Made by a program: the position numbers and the translations under genes. A DNA stretch of 6,361 bases from Actinotalea sp. (GTDB lineage: Bacteria > Actinomycetota > Actinomycetes > Actinomycetales > Cellulomonadaceae), in NCBI GenBank assembly GCA_014360395.1, contig JACIXM010000181.1:1-6361 (forward strand). The letters are read 5' to 3'. Under the pieces are notes generated by a model, which was not told where the DNA came from, ran no database searches, and saw only the letters and a program-made list of their open reading frames with translations. The stretch's first letter is position 1, and each line of letters starts with the position of its first letter. Shown here in pieces: positions 1-6,233 of the stretch.

Positions 1-1
1 C

Positions 2-556
2 GTGCTCACCGGGCGCCGCCTCCAGGGGTTCCGCCTGCACTCGGACACCTCGGGGTTGACCGTGTCCGTGGGTCGGCCGCGCGGCCCGGGGATGGTGGCG
101 ACGGCGTTCGCGGGGTACCCGGGGCCGGCCGTGCTCGGCCTGGGCGCGGCGTGGCTGCTGTCCCGGGGCTACGCCGTGGGCGTGCTGTGGGCGCTGCTCG
201 TGGTCCTTGCGCTCGTGCTGCTGCAGATCCGGAACTGGTACGGGCTGTGGGTCGTGCTCGTCGCGGGCGTGGCGCTCGTCGCGCTCACGTCCTGGGCGCC
301 GTCGTCGTGGCAGGTCGCCGCCGCGTACGCGGTCACCGGGTTCCTGCTGCTGGGCGCGCCCCGGGCGGTGCTCGAGCTGCAGACGTCGCGCCGGCGCGAG
401 CGGCGTCGGGGCAGGCGGGGGGCGTCCGACGCCGACGTGCTCGCCGGCCTCACGCGCGTGCCGGCGCTGGTGTGGGTCGGGGTGTTCCTGGCCGTGTGCG
501 TCGGGGCGGCCGTGCTCGGCGGCTGGTGGGTGCTCGAGGCGTCCGGCCTGCGCTGA
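2..556 (+). CDS. M50B-like membrane metallopeptidase family protein, 5'-truncated by the window edge
   Basis: The frame is open to the left edge, so the gene very likely begins upstream; the GTG at position 2 is probably an internal valine. The visible 184 residues start with a segment typical of actinobacterial M50B-like proteins (GRRLQGFRLHSDTSGLT, residues 4-20), which in the family follows the zinc-binding HExxH helix. That helix would lie outside the window, so catalysis cannot be judged. Hydrophobic stretches at about 41-58, 59-77, 81-97, 103-120 and 155-176 suggest roughly five membrane segments. An arginine-rich cytoplasmic loop (129-139) precedes the SDADVLAGLTRVP segment (142-154), whose aspartates may supply a further metal ligand. 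M50 proteins cleave substrates within or near the membrane; the substrate here is unknown. The gene converges on the oxidoreductase gene with a 22-bp gap. The family call comes from remembered sequence resemblance only. Confidence 0.7.
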   Translation: MLTGRRLQGFRLHSDTSGLTVSVGRPRGPGMVATAFAGYPGPAVLGLGAAWLLSRGYAVGVLWALLVVLALVLLQIRNWYGLWVVLVAGVALVALTSWAPSSWQVAAAYAVTGFLLLGAPRAVLELQTSRRRERRRGRRGASDADVLAGLTRVPALVWVGVFLAVCVGAAVLGGWWVLEASGLR

Positions 557-570
557 CGGGGCGGCCGCGG

Positions 571-585
571 CGGCTGCGTCAGCCG
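571..585. terminator. Small hairpin between convergent genes
   Basis: CGGCTG (571-576) and CAGCCG (580-585) form a perfect 6-bp inverted repeat around a 3-nt loop, 15 nt after the stop of the M50-like gene. It overlaps the stop codon of the convergent oxidoreductase gene (579-581). There is no T-tract, which is common in very GC-rich genomes. It may help end transcription from either side, but a stem this short also arises by chance in such DNA. Confidence 0.35.
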
Positions 586-1370
586 GTCGGGCCGTCCGCC
601 GCTCGGGCGTCCCGCCAGCGCACCCACTGCTCGGCCAACGACAGGTCGTAGCCCGGGCCGTTGACCCCGAGGGTGAAGAGCGTCGCGCCGGCGGCGACGA
701 GGGCCTCGGCCTGCTCCGCGGGCGGCGCGTCGACCTCGACGGACCGCTCGATGACGGACGCGTCCCGGCCGACCGCGGTGCCGTGGTCGTCGAGGATCGC
801 GCTCTTGCGCGTGAGGGTCTCCACGTCGCCGAAGCTGTGCCAGATGTCCGCGTGCTGGGCCACGACCCGCAGCGTCTTGCGCTCGCCGCCGCCGCCGATC
901 ATCACGGGGATCTTTCGCGTGGGCGCGGGGTTGCCGGCCGCGAGGCGGGCGGTGATGCGGGGCATCGCCGCGGCGAGGTCGGCGATGCGGGAGCCGGCGG
1001 TCCCGAACTCGTAGCCGAACTCCTCGTAGTCCTTGCGGAACCAGCCGGCACCGATGCCGAGGACGAGCCGGCCGCCGGACATGTGGTCGACGGTCCGCGC
1101 CATGTCCGCGAGGAGGTCGGGGTTGCGGTAGGAGTTGCAGCTGACCAGCGCACCGATCTGGACGCGGCTGGTCTGCTCCGCCCAGGCGCCGAGCATGGTC
1201 CAGCACTCGAAGTGCTTGCCGTCGCGGTCCCCGTACAGGGGGAAGAAGTGGTCCCAGTTGAAGATCGCGTCGACGCCGAGGTCCTCGGCGCGCAGGACGG
1301 CGTCGCGGATGTCGGCGTACTCGGCGTGCTGAGGGTGAAGCTGGACCGCGATGCGGATCGGGTGCGTCAT
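579..1370 (-). CDS. LLM class F420-dependent oxidoreductase (resembles the Rv1855c family)
   Basis: This 263-aa protein is a luciferase-like (TIM-barrel) oxidoreductase of about the usual length for its group. Family hallmarks are a strand opening IRIAVQLHP (5-13), FNWDHFFPLYGD (37-48), the cofactor-site region SYRNPDLLADMARTVDHMSGGR followed by LVLGIGAGW (80-110), and PVMIGGGGERKTLRVVAQHADIW (155-177). In this family the GGGG turn binds the phosphate of F420 or a flavin. The reaction is presumably hydride transfer between F420H2 (or a reduced flavin) and an unknown small molecule in the cytoplasm. The ATG at 1370 is chosen because it overlaps the stop of the upstream MFS exporter gene as ATGA (1367-1370), an arrangement typical of translational coupling. 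The protein is therefore probably co-expressed with the exporter. The F420-versus-FMN assignment is from family resemblance and is not proven by a single residue. Confidence 0.9.
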   Translation of the reverse strand: MTHPIRIAVQLHPQHAEYADIRDAVLRAEDLGVDAIFNWDHFFPLYGDRDGKHFECWTMLGAWAEQTSRVQIGALVSCNSYRNPDLLADMARTVDHMSGGRLVLGIGAGWFRKDYEEFGYEFGTAGSRIADLAAAMPRITARLAAGNPAPTRKIPVMIGGGGERKTLRVVAQHADIWHSFGDVETLTRKSAILDDHGTAVGRDASVIERSVEVDAPPAEQAEALVAAGATLFTLGVNGPGYDLSLAEQWVRWRDARAADGPTG

Positions 1371-2800
1371 GACGTGACCTTAGGCCGGTCGTGCCGGGGC
1401 ATGGCCAGCGCGGCGACCACGAGGAGGGCCGACACGGCGGCGACCGTGGTGAAGACCGCGGTGGCCGCGTCGCCGAACCGGTCGGGGTCGGACACGGCGT
1501 CCTGACCGCGCATCAGCCCGTTGACCAGCGCGCCGAGCAGCGCGACGCCGACGGCGCTGCCGATCGCGCGGGCGAACATGTTCGCCCCGGTGACGACGCC
1601 GCGCTCGCCCCAGTCGACGCTCGACTGCGCGGCGATGAGGCTCGGGGAGGCGATGAGGCCCAGCCCCAGGCCCATGGCGAAGCAGCAGAGCGCCACGACG
1701 AGGACGGACGCCGTCCGGGAGGTGACGGCCAGCGCACTGGCCGCCGTCACGAGGATCCCGATGCCGATGAGGACCGTGGCGCGGAAGCCGATGCGCAGGT
1801 AGACGCGTCCGGACAGCGTCGCGGCGATCGGCCAGCCGATCGTCAGGGCGGCCAGGGCGAGGCCGGACACGAGCGGCGTGACGCCCAGCAGCGCCTCGAG
1901 GTACGTCGGGACGTAGGTGGTCACGCCCATGAGGACGACGCCGACGCCCAGCCCGATGAGCGCCGTCGTCAGGAGCAGCCGCCGCCGCAGCACCCACAGG
2001 GGCAGGACGGGCTCGCCGGCACGCCGCTCGACGAGCACGAAGGCGACGAGCATCGCCGCACCCAGACCGAACGCGCCGAGGCTCTGCGGGGAGGACCACG
2101 CCCAGGAGTGGCCGCCCTCGAGCAGGGCGAGGATCAGCAGGCTCATGGAGCCGGTGAGCAGCAGCCCGCCTGCCCAGTCCATGCGGTGGGAGCGGCGCTG
2201 CACGTCCTCGTGGAGGAACCGGACCAGGAGCCACGCGGCGGCCAGGCACAGCGGGAGGTTGACGAGGAAGATCCAGTGCCACGTGAGGAACTGCGCGAAC
2301 GCCCCGCCCAGCGTCGGGCCGACGACGGCCGAGGCACCCCAGACGCTCGCGATGTAGCCCTGGACCTTCGCGCGCTCGGCGACGCTGTAGATGTCCCCGG
2401 CGATCGTCACGGCCATCGGCTGGACCGCCCCGGCGCCGAGCCCCTGCAGCGCGCGGAAGGCGATGAGCGCCGGCATCGACCAGGCGACGGCGCACAGCAG
2501 GGACCCGAGCGCGAAGAGCCCGATGCCGAGCAGGACGACGGGCTTGCGGCCGACCGTGTCCGCGAGCTTGGAGTACAGGGGCACGGAGACGGCCTGGGTC
2601 AGCAGGTAGATCGAGAACAGCCAGGGGAAGCTCGCGAAGCCGCCGAGGTCCGCGACGATCGTCGGCACGGCCGTCGCGAGGATCGTCGCGTCGATGGCGA
2701 TGAGGCCCGTGGTGACCATGAGCGCGACGAGGATCGGGCCGCGCTCGGAGCGGAAGCCGACGGCGGAGACCGGTGTGCTCACGGTCTCCGACGGCTTCAC
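1367..2800 (-). CDS. MFS drug exporter, DHA2 family, 14 membrane segments (EmrB/QacA type)
   Basis: This is a proton-driven multidrug or small-molecule exporter of the inner membrane. From the GTG at 2800 it is 477 aa, normal for the 14-segment DHA2 group. The first segment has the family motif with an in-membrane acid (AIDATILATAVPTI, D37). Motif A is LADTVGRKP (79-87), the antiporter motif C core GPTLGG lies at 161-166, and WHWIFLVNLP (174-183) follows. Hydrophobic segments fall near 23-43, 59-77, 88-107, 110-135, 149-170, 174-196, 209-228, 239-257, 277-296, 308-330, 340-359, 364-390, 405-429 and 446-467. An in-frame start exists at 2902, but it would add 34 residues unlike any MFS N-terminus. 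GTG at 2800 follows GAGGAG by 4 nt and places the palindrome at 2825-2839 in the leader. Its stop overlaps the oxidoreductase start, so the two form an operon. The substrate cannot be read from sequence. Confidence 0.92.
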   Translation of the reverse strand: MKPSETVSTPVSAVGFRSERGPILVALMVTTGLIAIDATILATAVPTIVADLGGFASFPWLFSIYLLTQAVSVPLYSKLADTVGRKPVVLLGIGLFALGSLLCAVAWSMPALIAFRALQGLGAGAVQPMAVTIAGDIYSVAERAKVQGYIASVWGASAVVGPTLGGAFAQFLTWHWIFLVNLPLCLAAAWLLVRFLHEDVQRRSHRMDWAGGLLLTGSMSLLILALLEGGHSWAWSSPQSLGAFGLGAAMLVAFVLVERRAGEPVLPLWVLRRRLLLTTALIGLGVGVVLMGVTTYVPTYLEALLGVTPLVSGLALAALTIGWPIAATLSGRVYLRIGFRATVLIGIGILVTAASALAVTSRTASVLVVALCCFAMGLGLGLIASPSLIAAQSSVDWGERGVVTGANMFARAIGSAVGVALLGALVNGLMRGQDAVSDPDRFGDAATAVFTTVAAVSALLVVAALAMPRHDRPKVTS

Positions 2801-2824
2801 GGCACTCCTCTGCTCGGGCGGACC

Positions 2825-2839
2825 CACGGTGCAACCGTG
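2825..2839. promoter_or_regulatory. Hyphenated palindrome upstream of the exporter operon, candidate operator
   Basis: CACGGT and ACCGTG form a perfect 6-bp inverted repeat around GCA. It lies 24 bp ahead of the exporter start codon and 14 bp ahead of its ribosome-binding site. Exporter genes are commonly controlled by dimeric TetR-, MarR- or PadR-type repressors that bind such sites. No regulator gene is present in the window and I could not identify convincing -10/-35 boxes nearby, so operator function is an inference. The same sequence would also form a small hairpin in the leader mRNA. Confidence 0.4.
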
Positions 2840-2879
2840 CCCCAGCCTGGACCCATTCCGACTCCCGGGCTCGGGATGG

Positions 2880-2908
2880 CCGGCGGCTCTCAGCGGGGCC
2901 ACCGCCGG
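2880..2908 (-). terminator. Candidate hairpin terminator after the DUF6318-like gene
   Basis: CCGGCGG (2880-2886) and CCGCCGG (2902-2908) are a perfect 7-bp inverted repeat with a 15-nt loop, about 47 nt beyond the lipoprotein stop on the minus strand. No T-tract follows. A shorter hairpin, TCCCG-GGCT-CGGGA, lies at 2863-2876. Either could separate the lipoprotein transcript from the exporter operon. The GC-rich context makes chance repeats likely. Confidence 0.3.
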
Positions 2909-2954
2909 GCGCCGCCGAAGGGTCGGTGAGCCGTCCCCTGGGCGGTCGACCCCG

Positions 2955-3698
2955 CTACGAGAGCAGCGGGTTGCGGCCGTCCCACTCCTGCGCGCTGACC
3001 CCGTGCACGGTCCAGAGGCCGTCGACCTGGTCCACCGCGACGTGCACCAGCTGGCGCCGTGCGGAGACCGTCTCCACGTGCAGGACCTCCCCGATGCTCC
3101 CCACGCGCACGACCAGGTGCTCCAGACCCAGCACCGCCACGCGGTACGGGTAGGTCTGCGTCGGATCCAGCGTGGTGACCGGCCACACCGTGGTCACCAG
3201 CTCCAGGTCGGCGCTCAGCGGCACCCCCTCCGCGCTCGCCGCGACGGAGGCGCAGAACGCGCACGTCGGTGCGGACAGCGCGAGGACGGGCGCGCCGTCG
3301 CCCGTCTGCACGGCGGTGCTCCACGCGGCGGCGAACAGCAGGGCCGTCCCGTCCGCGCCCTCGGGTGTCGGGTCGGTCCGTGTCGCGCGGAGGAGCTCGT
3401 CGGGTGCGACGAGGCCCGTCAGGTCCAGGCCCGGGCCGAGGGCCGCGTCGACGGGACGGTCCCAGGGCGCGCCCGGCGCCTCCTCGGCGGTCGGGACCAG
3501 GTCGGCGCGGTCGCCCGGGACGCTGGACGGACTCGGCTCGCGCGGGGTGCCCGGGCGGGGGTCGTCGGCGGCGGTGCCCGCGGGGCTCTCCCGCTCCAGC
3601 CGGGCCTGCGGGCGGGCGGCGTCGTCGGGCGCGGCGCAGGCGGCGAGGGGCAGGAGCAGGGCGGCGGCGAGCGCGGCGGTGGCGCGGAGTCGGGTCAC
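2955..3698 (-). CDS. DUF6318-like secreted lipoprotein
   Basis: From the GTG at 3698 this is a 247-aa protein with a clear type II signal peptide. It has arginines at 3 and 5, a hydrophobic stretch at 7-20 and the lipobox LAAC with C21 as the lipidated cysteine, so it should sit on the outer face of the membrane. Residues 22-75 are a low-complexity Pro/Ala/Asp/Arg linker. The folded part (about 95-247) contains GTALLFAAAWSTAVQTGD (117-134) followed by LSAPTCAFC (141-149) with a CxxC pair, C146/C149. This pattern matches actinobacterial DUF6318 lipoproteins as I remember them; the domain has no known function. The ORF extends upstream to 3815, but that would bury the signal peptide 39 residues in and run into the divergent promoter region. 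The ribosome-binding site before 3698 is weak. The gene diverges from the choice-of-anchor I gene. Confidence 0.75.
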   Translation of the reverse strand: MTRLRATAALAAALLLPLAACAAPDDAARPQARLERESPAGTAADDPRPGTPREPSPSSVPGDRADLVPTAEEAPGAPWDRPVDAALGPGLDLTGLVAPDELLRATRTDPTPEGADGTALLFAAAWSTAVQTGDGAPVLALSAPTCAFCASVAASAEGVPLSADLELVTTVWPVTTLDPTQTYPYRVAVLGLEHLVVRVGSIGEVLHVETVSARRQLVHVAVDQVDGLWTVHGVSAQEWDGRNPLLS

Positions 3699-3787
3699 CC
3701 GCCCACCGGACCACCCTCGCGGCGCGACCGCGGGCGGGGACCCACTCGCCGGTGGACGGGCGCGACGCTCGCGGCCCGTGTGGAAGG

Positions 3788-3820
3788 CGTCATCGCGCCG
3801 GCACGGGGCGTTCACCGGGC
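3788..3820 (+). promoter_or_regulatory. Three in-phase 11-nt repeats resembling an actinobacterial PHO box
   Basis: Three adjacent 11-nt units (3788-3798, 3799-3809, 3810-3820) share C at position 4, A at 5, a pyrimidine at 6, G at 8 and 10 and C at 11. The last unit, GTTCACCGGGC, closely matches the direct-repeat unit bound by PhoP in Streptomyces (core GTTCACC), with G instead of a pyrimidine at position 8. The other two units are degenerate. A TAnnnT -10-like box (TACCGT, 3848-3853) and a weak TTGGTG (3827-3832) lie between the repeats and the start codon at 3893. This placement is compatible with activation by PhoP under phosphate limitation. Two of the three units are weak, so the call is tentative. 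Confidence 0.4.
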
Positions 3821-3892
3821 CGCCTCTTGGTGATCATTTCGCGCTCCTACCGTCGCGAGCGGTCCACCTGTCCGTCCTGCCCGAGGAGTCCC

Positions 3893-5623
3893 GTGCCCGC
3901 CATCCGAGGTGCCTGCCGTGCCGGCGCCGTCGTCGTCGCCGCCGCCCTGGTCGGCGTGCTGCCGGCCGCCGCCGTCGTCGAGGAGCCTGTCGCCACGTCC
4001 GCACCCGGTGCCGCGATCGGGTTGACCCCGATCGGCACCTACTCGACCGGCGTGTTCAACCGCAGCGCCGCGGAGATCGTCGTCTTCCACGCCGGCTCCC
4101 AGCGCGTCTTCACGGTCAACGCCCTCGCCGGCGCCGTGGACGTCCTGGACGTGTCCGACCCGACGGCGCCGTCGAAGGTCGCGGCGTTCGTCGCGGAGGG
4201 CGCGCGCAGCGGCGACGGCACGGTCGTGCCGGCCGGCGCGAGCGCCAACTCCCTGGCGGTGCGCGAGGACGGCCTGGGCGTGGTGGCCGTGGAGCACCCG
4301 GACAAGACCGAGCGCGGCTGGCTGGTCTTCTTCGACGCGAACGCCGCCGAGCCGGTGCCGCTGGGGGCCGTCCGCGTCGGCGCGCTGCCGGACATGGTCG
4401 CCGTCTCGGCCGACGGGCGCTGGGCCGTGGTCGCGAACGAGGGGGAGCCGGCCGCTGACTTCAGCGTCGACCCCGAGGGCTCCGTGGGCGTGGTGGCCCT
4501 GCCGCGGGCGGTCCGGGTGCCCGGGCAGGACGCGGTGCGGATCGCCGACTTCCGGGCGTTCGACGCCGAGGGGGCGCTCCCGGAGGGTGTCCGGGTGTTC
4601 GGGCCGGTGCTGGACGAGGAGCGTCGGGTGTCGACGAACCTCGAGCCGGAGTACGTGACGATCAGCGGCTCGACCGCGTACGTGTCCCTGCAGGAGGCGA
4701 ACGCGATCGCCGTCGTCGACCTGCCGAGCGCGACGGTGACGCGGATCCTGCCGCTGGGCTGGAAGGACCACGGCGTCCCGGGCGCGGGACTGGACCCGTC
4801 CGACCGTGACGGCCGGATCGACATCCGCACGGTGGAGGGGCTGCGCGGCCTGTACATGCCGGACGCCGTCGAGGCGTACACCACGCGCGGGCAGACCTAC
4901 CTCGTGACCGCGAACGAGGGCGACGCGCGCGAGTGGGGCGACTACGTCGAGGGCGCCCGGGTCGGCGCCCTCGGCCGCGACGGCCTGCCGCCGGTCTGCG
5001 CGGACAGCCCTCTCGCCGCGCTGACGGGCAACGCCGACCTGGGCCGGCTCAACGTCACCCTCGAGGACGGTCTGCGCGAGGACGGCTCCTGCTACGAGAA
5101 CCTCTACGCCTTCGGCGCGCGGTCGTTCTCGATCTGGACGACCGACGGCGAGCTCGTCCTCGACTCCGGTGACGAGCTCGAGCGGGTCATCGCCGAGACG
5201 CTGCCGGAGTTCTTCAACTCCAACCACAGCGAGTCCAACCTCGAGGGTCGCAGCGACGACAAGGGTCCCGAGCCGGAGGGCGTCGCGATCGGGGAGGTGC
5301 GGGGTCGGACGTACGCCTTCATCGGCCTGGAGCGGGTCGGCGGCGTGATGGTCTACGACATCACCGTGCCCCGCCGCGCGTCGTTCGTCACCTACGTCAA
5401 CAACCGGGACTTCTCCGTCTCGGTCCAGCGGGACGGTGTCGAGGCGCTGGCCGCCGCCGGGGACCTCGGCGCCGAGGGGATCACCTTCGTCCCGGCGCAC
5501 CGGTCACCGTCGGGCACCCCGCTGCTCGTCACGGGCAACGAGGTGTCGGGGACCACGACGCTGTTCGAGGTCGAGGCGCTCGTCGGGCCGGGCGTGGAGC
5601 GGCGCCCGGCCGGCGGCCGCTGA
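3893..5623 (+). CDS. Secreted choice-of-anchor I family protein (MSP130-like beta-propeller)
   Basis: From the GTG at 3893, preceded by GAGGAG with a 4-nt gap, this is a 576-aa exported protein. The signal peptide has R5 and R9, a hydrophobic core at about 11-24 and a likely signal peptidase I site after PAAA (residues 25-28). Family hallmarks are NEGEP (182-186) followed by DPEGSV, then TANEGDARE (339-347), RSDDKGPEPEG (453-463) and AFIGLERVGG. The fold is a large propeller rich in acidic, possibly metal-binding loops. C369 and C400 could form a disulfide. The family includes the sea-urchin biomineralisation protein MSP130, and some bacterial members are annotated as alkaline phosphatase-like; no enzyme activity is firmly established. 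The protein stops about 16 residues after the domain-terminal TTTLFEV, without LPxTG, a membrane segment or repeats, so it is probably released. The frame continues 208 codons upstream, but that part is antisense to the lipoprotein gene and is rejected. Confidence 0.9.
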   Translation: MPAIRGACRAGAVVVAAALVGVLPAAAVVEEPVATSAPGAAIGLTPIGTYSTGVFNRSAAEIVVFHAGSQRVFTVNALAGAVDVLDVSDPTAPSKVAAFVAEGARSGDGTVVPAGASANSLAVREDGLGVVAVEHPDKTERGWLVFFDANAAEPVPLGAVRVGALPDMVAVSADGRWAVVANEGEPAADFSVDPEGSVGVVALPRAVRVPGQDAVRIADFRAFDAEGALPEGVRVFGPVLDEERRVSTNLEPEYVTISGSTAYVSLQEANAIAVVDLPSATVTRILPLGWKDHGVPGAGLDPSDRDGRIDIRTVEGLRGLYMPDAVEAYTTRGQTYLVTANEGDAREWGDYVEGARVGALGRDGLPPVCADSPLAALTGNADLGRLNVTLEDGLREDGSCYENLYAFGARSFSIWTTDGELVLDSGDELERVIAETLPEFFNSNHSESNLEGRSDDKGPEPEGVAIGEVRGRTYAFIGLERVGGVMVYDITVPRRASFVTYVNNRDFSVSVQRDGVEALAAAGDLGAEGITFVPAHRSPSGTPLLVTGNEVSGTTTLFEVEALVGPGVERRPAGGR

Positions 5624-5650
5624 CGGCCCGCCGCATCCGGTTGCGCGGGT

Positions 5651-5674
5651 GGCGCGTCCCCGGCGGGGCGCGCC
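5651..5674. terminator. Strong bidirectional hairpin terminator
   Basis: The arms pair over 10 bp (GGCGCG then CCCC with GGGG then CGCGCC), with one bulged T at 5657 and a 3-nt loop at 5662-5664. It starts 27 nt after the choice-of-anchor I stop and ends 13 nt from the stop of the convergent 149-aa gene, so it can serve both transcripts. There is no T-tract, as usual for high-GC actinobacteria. Of the hairpins in the window it is the most stable by inspection. Confidence 0.65.
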
Positions 5675-5687
5675 GCCTGCGCGCCGC

Positions 5688-6137
5688 TCAGCGCCGGGAC
5701 GGGTCGCGGATGACGTCGGTGTCGACGCCGTCGCGGCGGGGGACGAGCACGAAACCCTCGTCCGAGGCCGGGTCGTAGTCGACGACGAGCCCGGCGGCCT
5801 CCAGGCCCTGGCGCCAGGCGGCGTGCCGGGTGACGTCGCTCGGCGTGACCCAGTGGCCCGCGCGGGTCCACTCCTCGACCCGCAGCATCGCCAGGTGCGC
5901 GGACCACTGGTGGTGCTCCCGGACGTCCCACGGGATCACCGTCGAGCGGGCGGTGCGCTCCCGGGCGACGTACAGGCGCACGAAGAGCTCCCACATCGCG
6001 GCGGTCGTCTCGACGTTGTACCGGCGCTCGTACTCCTGCCGGACCCAGTCCAGCGACCGGCCGGCGTGGAACCAGCGCAGGGCCTCGTCGACGTCCCGGA
6101 CGGCCTCGAGCGAGACGGCGGTGTGCTCGTCGTGCAT
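5688..6137 (-). CDS. Conserved-looking protein of unknown function, 149 aa, possible N-terminal helix-turn-helix
   Basis: I cannot name this protein. The ATG at 6137 is chosen because AAGGGGG sits 5 nt upstream and the candidate promoter at 6211-6233 would start transcription downstream of the longer ORF start at 6263. The protein is soluble and mostly helical in its first two thirds. Residues 26-54 (GRSLDWVRQEYERRYNV followed by ETTAAMWELFVR) read like a small helix-turn-helix. A tryptophan-rich middle follows, with VIPWDVREHHQWSAHLAMLR (67-86). The tail VVDYDPASDEGFVLVPRRDG (118-137) ends in DTDVIRDP and looks like a beta-rich cap. From memory, proteins of this layout occur in actinobacteria and some of their phages; that is unverified. 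There are no catalytic motifs that I recognise. It stands alone, convergent with the choice-of-anchor I gene, and its promoter suggests induction by DNA damage. Confidence 0.8.
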   Translation of the reverse strand: MHDEHTAVSLEAVRDVDEALRWFHAGRSLDWVRQEYERRYNVETTAAMWELFVRLYVARERTARSTVIPWDVREHHQWSAHLAMLRVEEWTRAGHWVTPSDVTRHAAWRQGLEAAGLVVDYDPASDEGFVLVPRRDGVDTDVIRDPSRR

Positions 6138-6210
6138 GGGTGCCCCCTTCGGTGACCGCGGCGATGACCGTGCCGGTCGCGCGGCCGAGCGGTCGTGCGT
6201 CCCGGGGTCG

Positions 6211-6233
6211 ACGCTAGAGCCGGGCACCGACAC
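6211..6233 (-). promoter_or_regulatory. PafBC/RecA-NDp-type DNA-damage promoter
   Basis: Read on the minus strand, GTGTCGGTG (6233-6225) is followed by an 8-nt spacer and TAGCGT (6216-6211). The known LexA-independent damage promoter of mycobacteria, activated by PafBC, is TTGTCRGTG-N8-TAnnnT. Only the first base differs, and the spacer length is exact. Transcription would begin near 6204, giving a leader of about 67 nt before the ATG at 6137. I see no LexA-type box nearby. The match is direct; PafBC control is inferred from the motif. Confidence 0.75.

Noticed and set aside
1570..1587. LexA (SOS) box reading of the palindrome in the exporter gene
   Set aside because: Actinobacterial LexA boxes have GAAC and GTTC separated by 4 bases. 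Here the separation is 2, and the site is deep inside a coding region.
2801..2902. Start of the MFS exporter at 2902
   Set aside because: It adds 34 residues with no MFS character and would place the palindrome and the GAGGAG motif inside the coding region.
1391..2929. Long plus-strand open frame (512 codons) opposite the MFS exporter gene
   Set aside because: The predicted product is almost entirely Arg/Gly/Asp/Glu/Ala/Pro with no hydrophobic core. The opposite strand encodes a clear 14-segment transporter. Such frames are shadows of GC-rich codon use.
3761..3773. CGCGA-CGC-TCGCG inverted repeat in the divergent intergenic region as an operator
   Set aside because: The arms are only 5 bp and built of CG-rich words common throughout the window. 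There is nothing beyond symmetry to support it.
3269..3892. 208-codon upstream extension of the choice-of-anchor I frame
   Set aside because: It is arginine-rich, antisense to the lipoprotein gene, and would bury the signal peptide. GTG at 3893 has a good ribosome-binding site directly before a signal sequence.
3812..5500. Long minus-strand open frame (562 codons) opposite the choice-of-anchor I gene
   Set aside because: It has a low-complexity, charged composition and no recognisable motif. The plus-strand frame carries all the family hallmarks.
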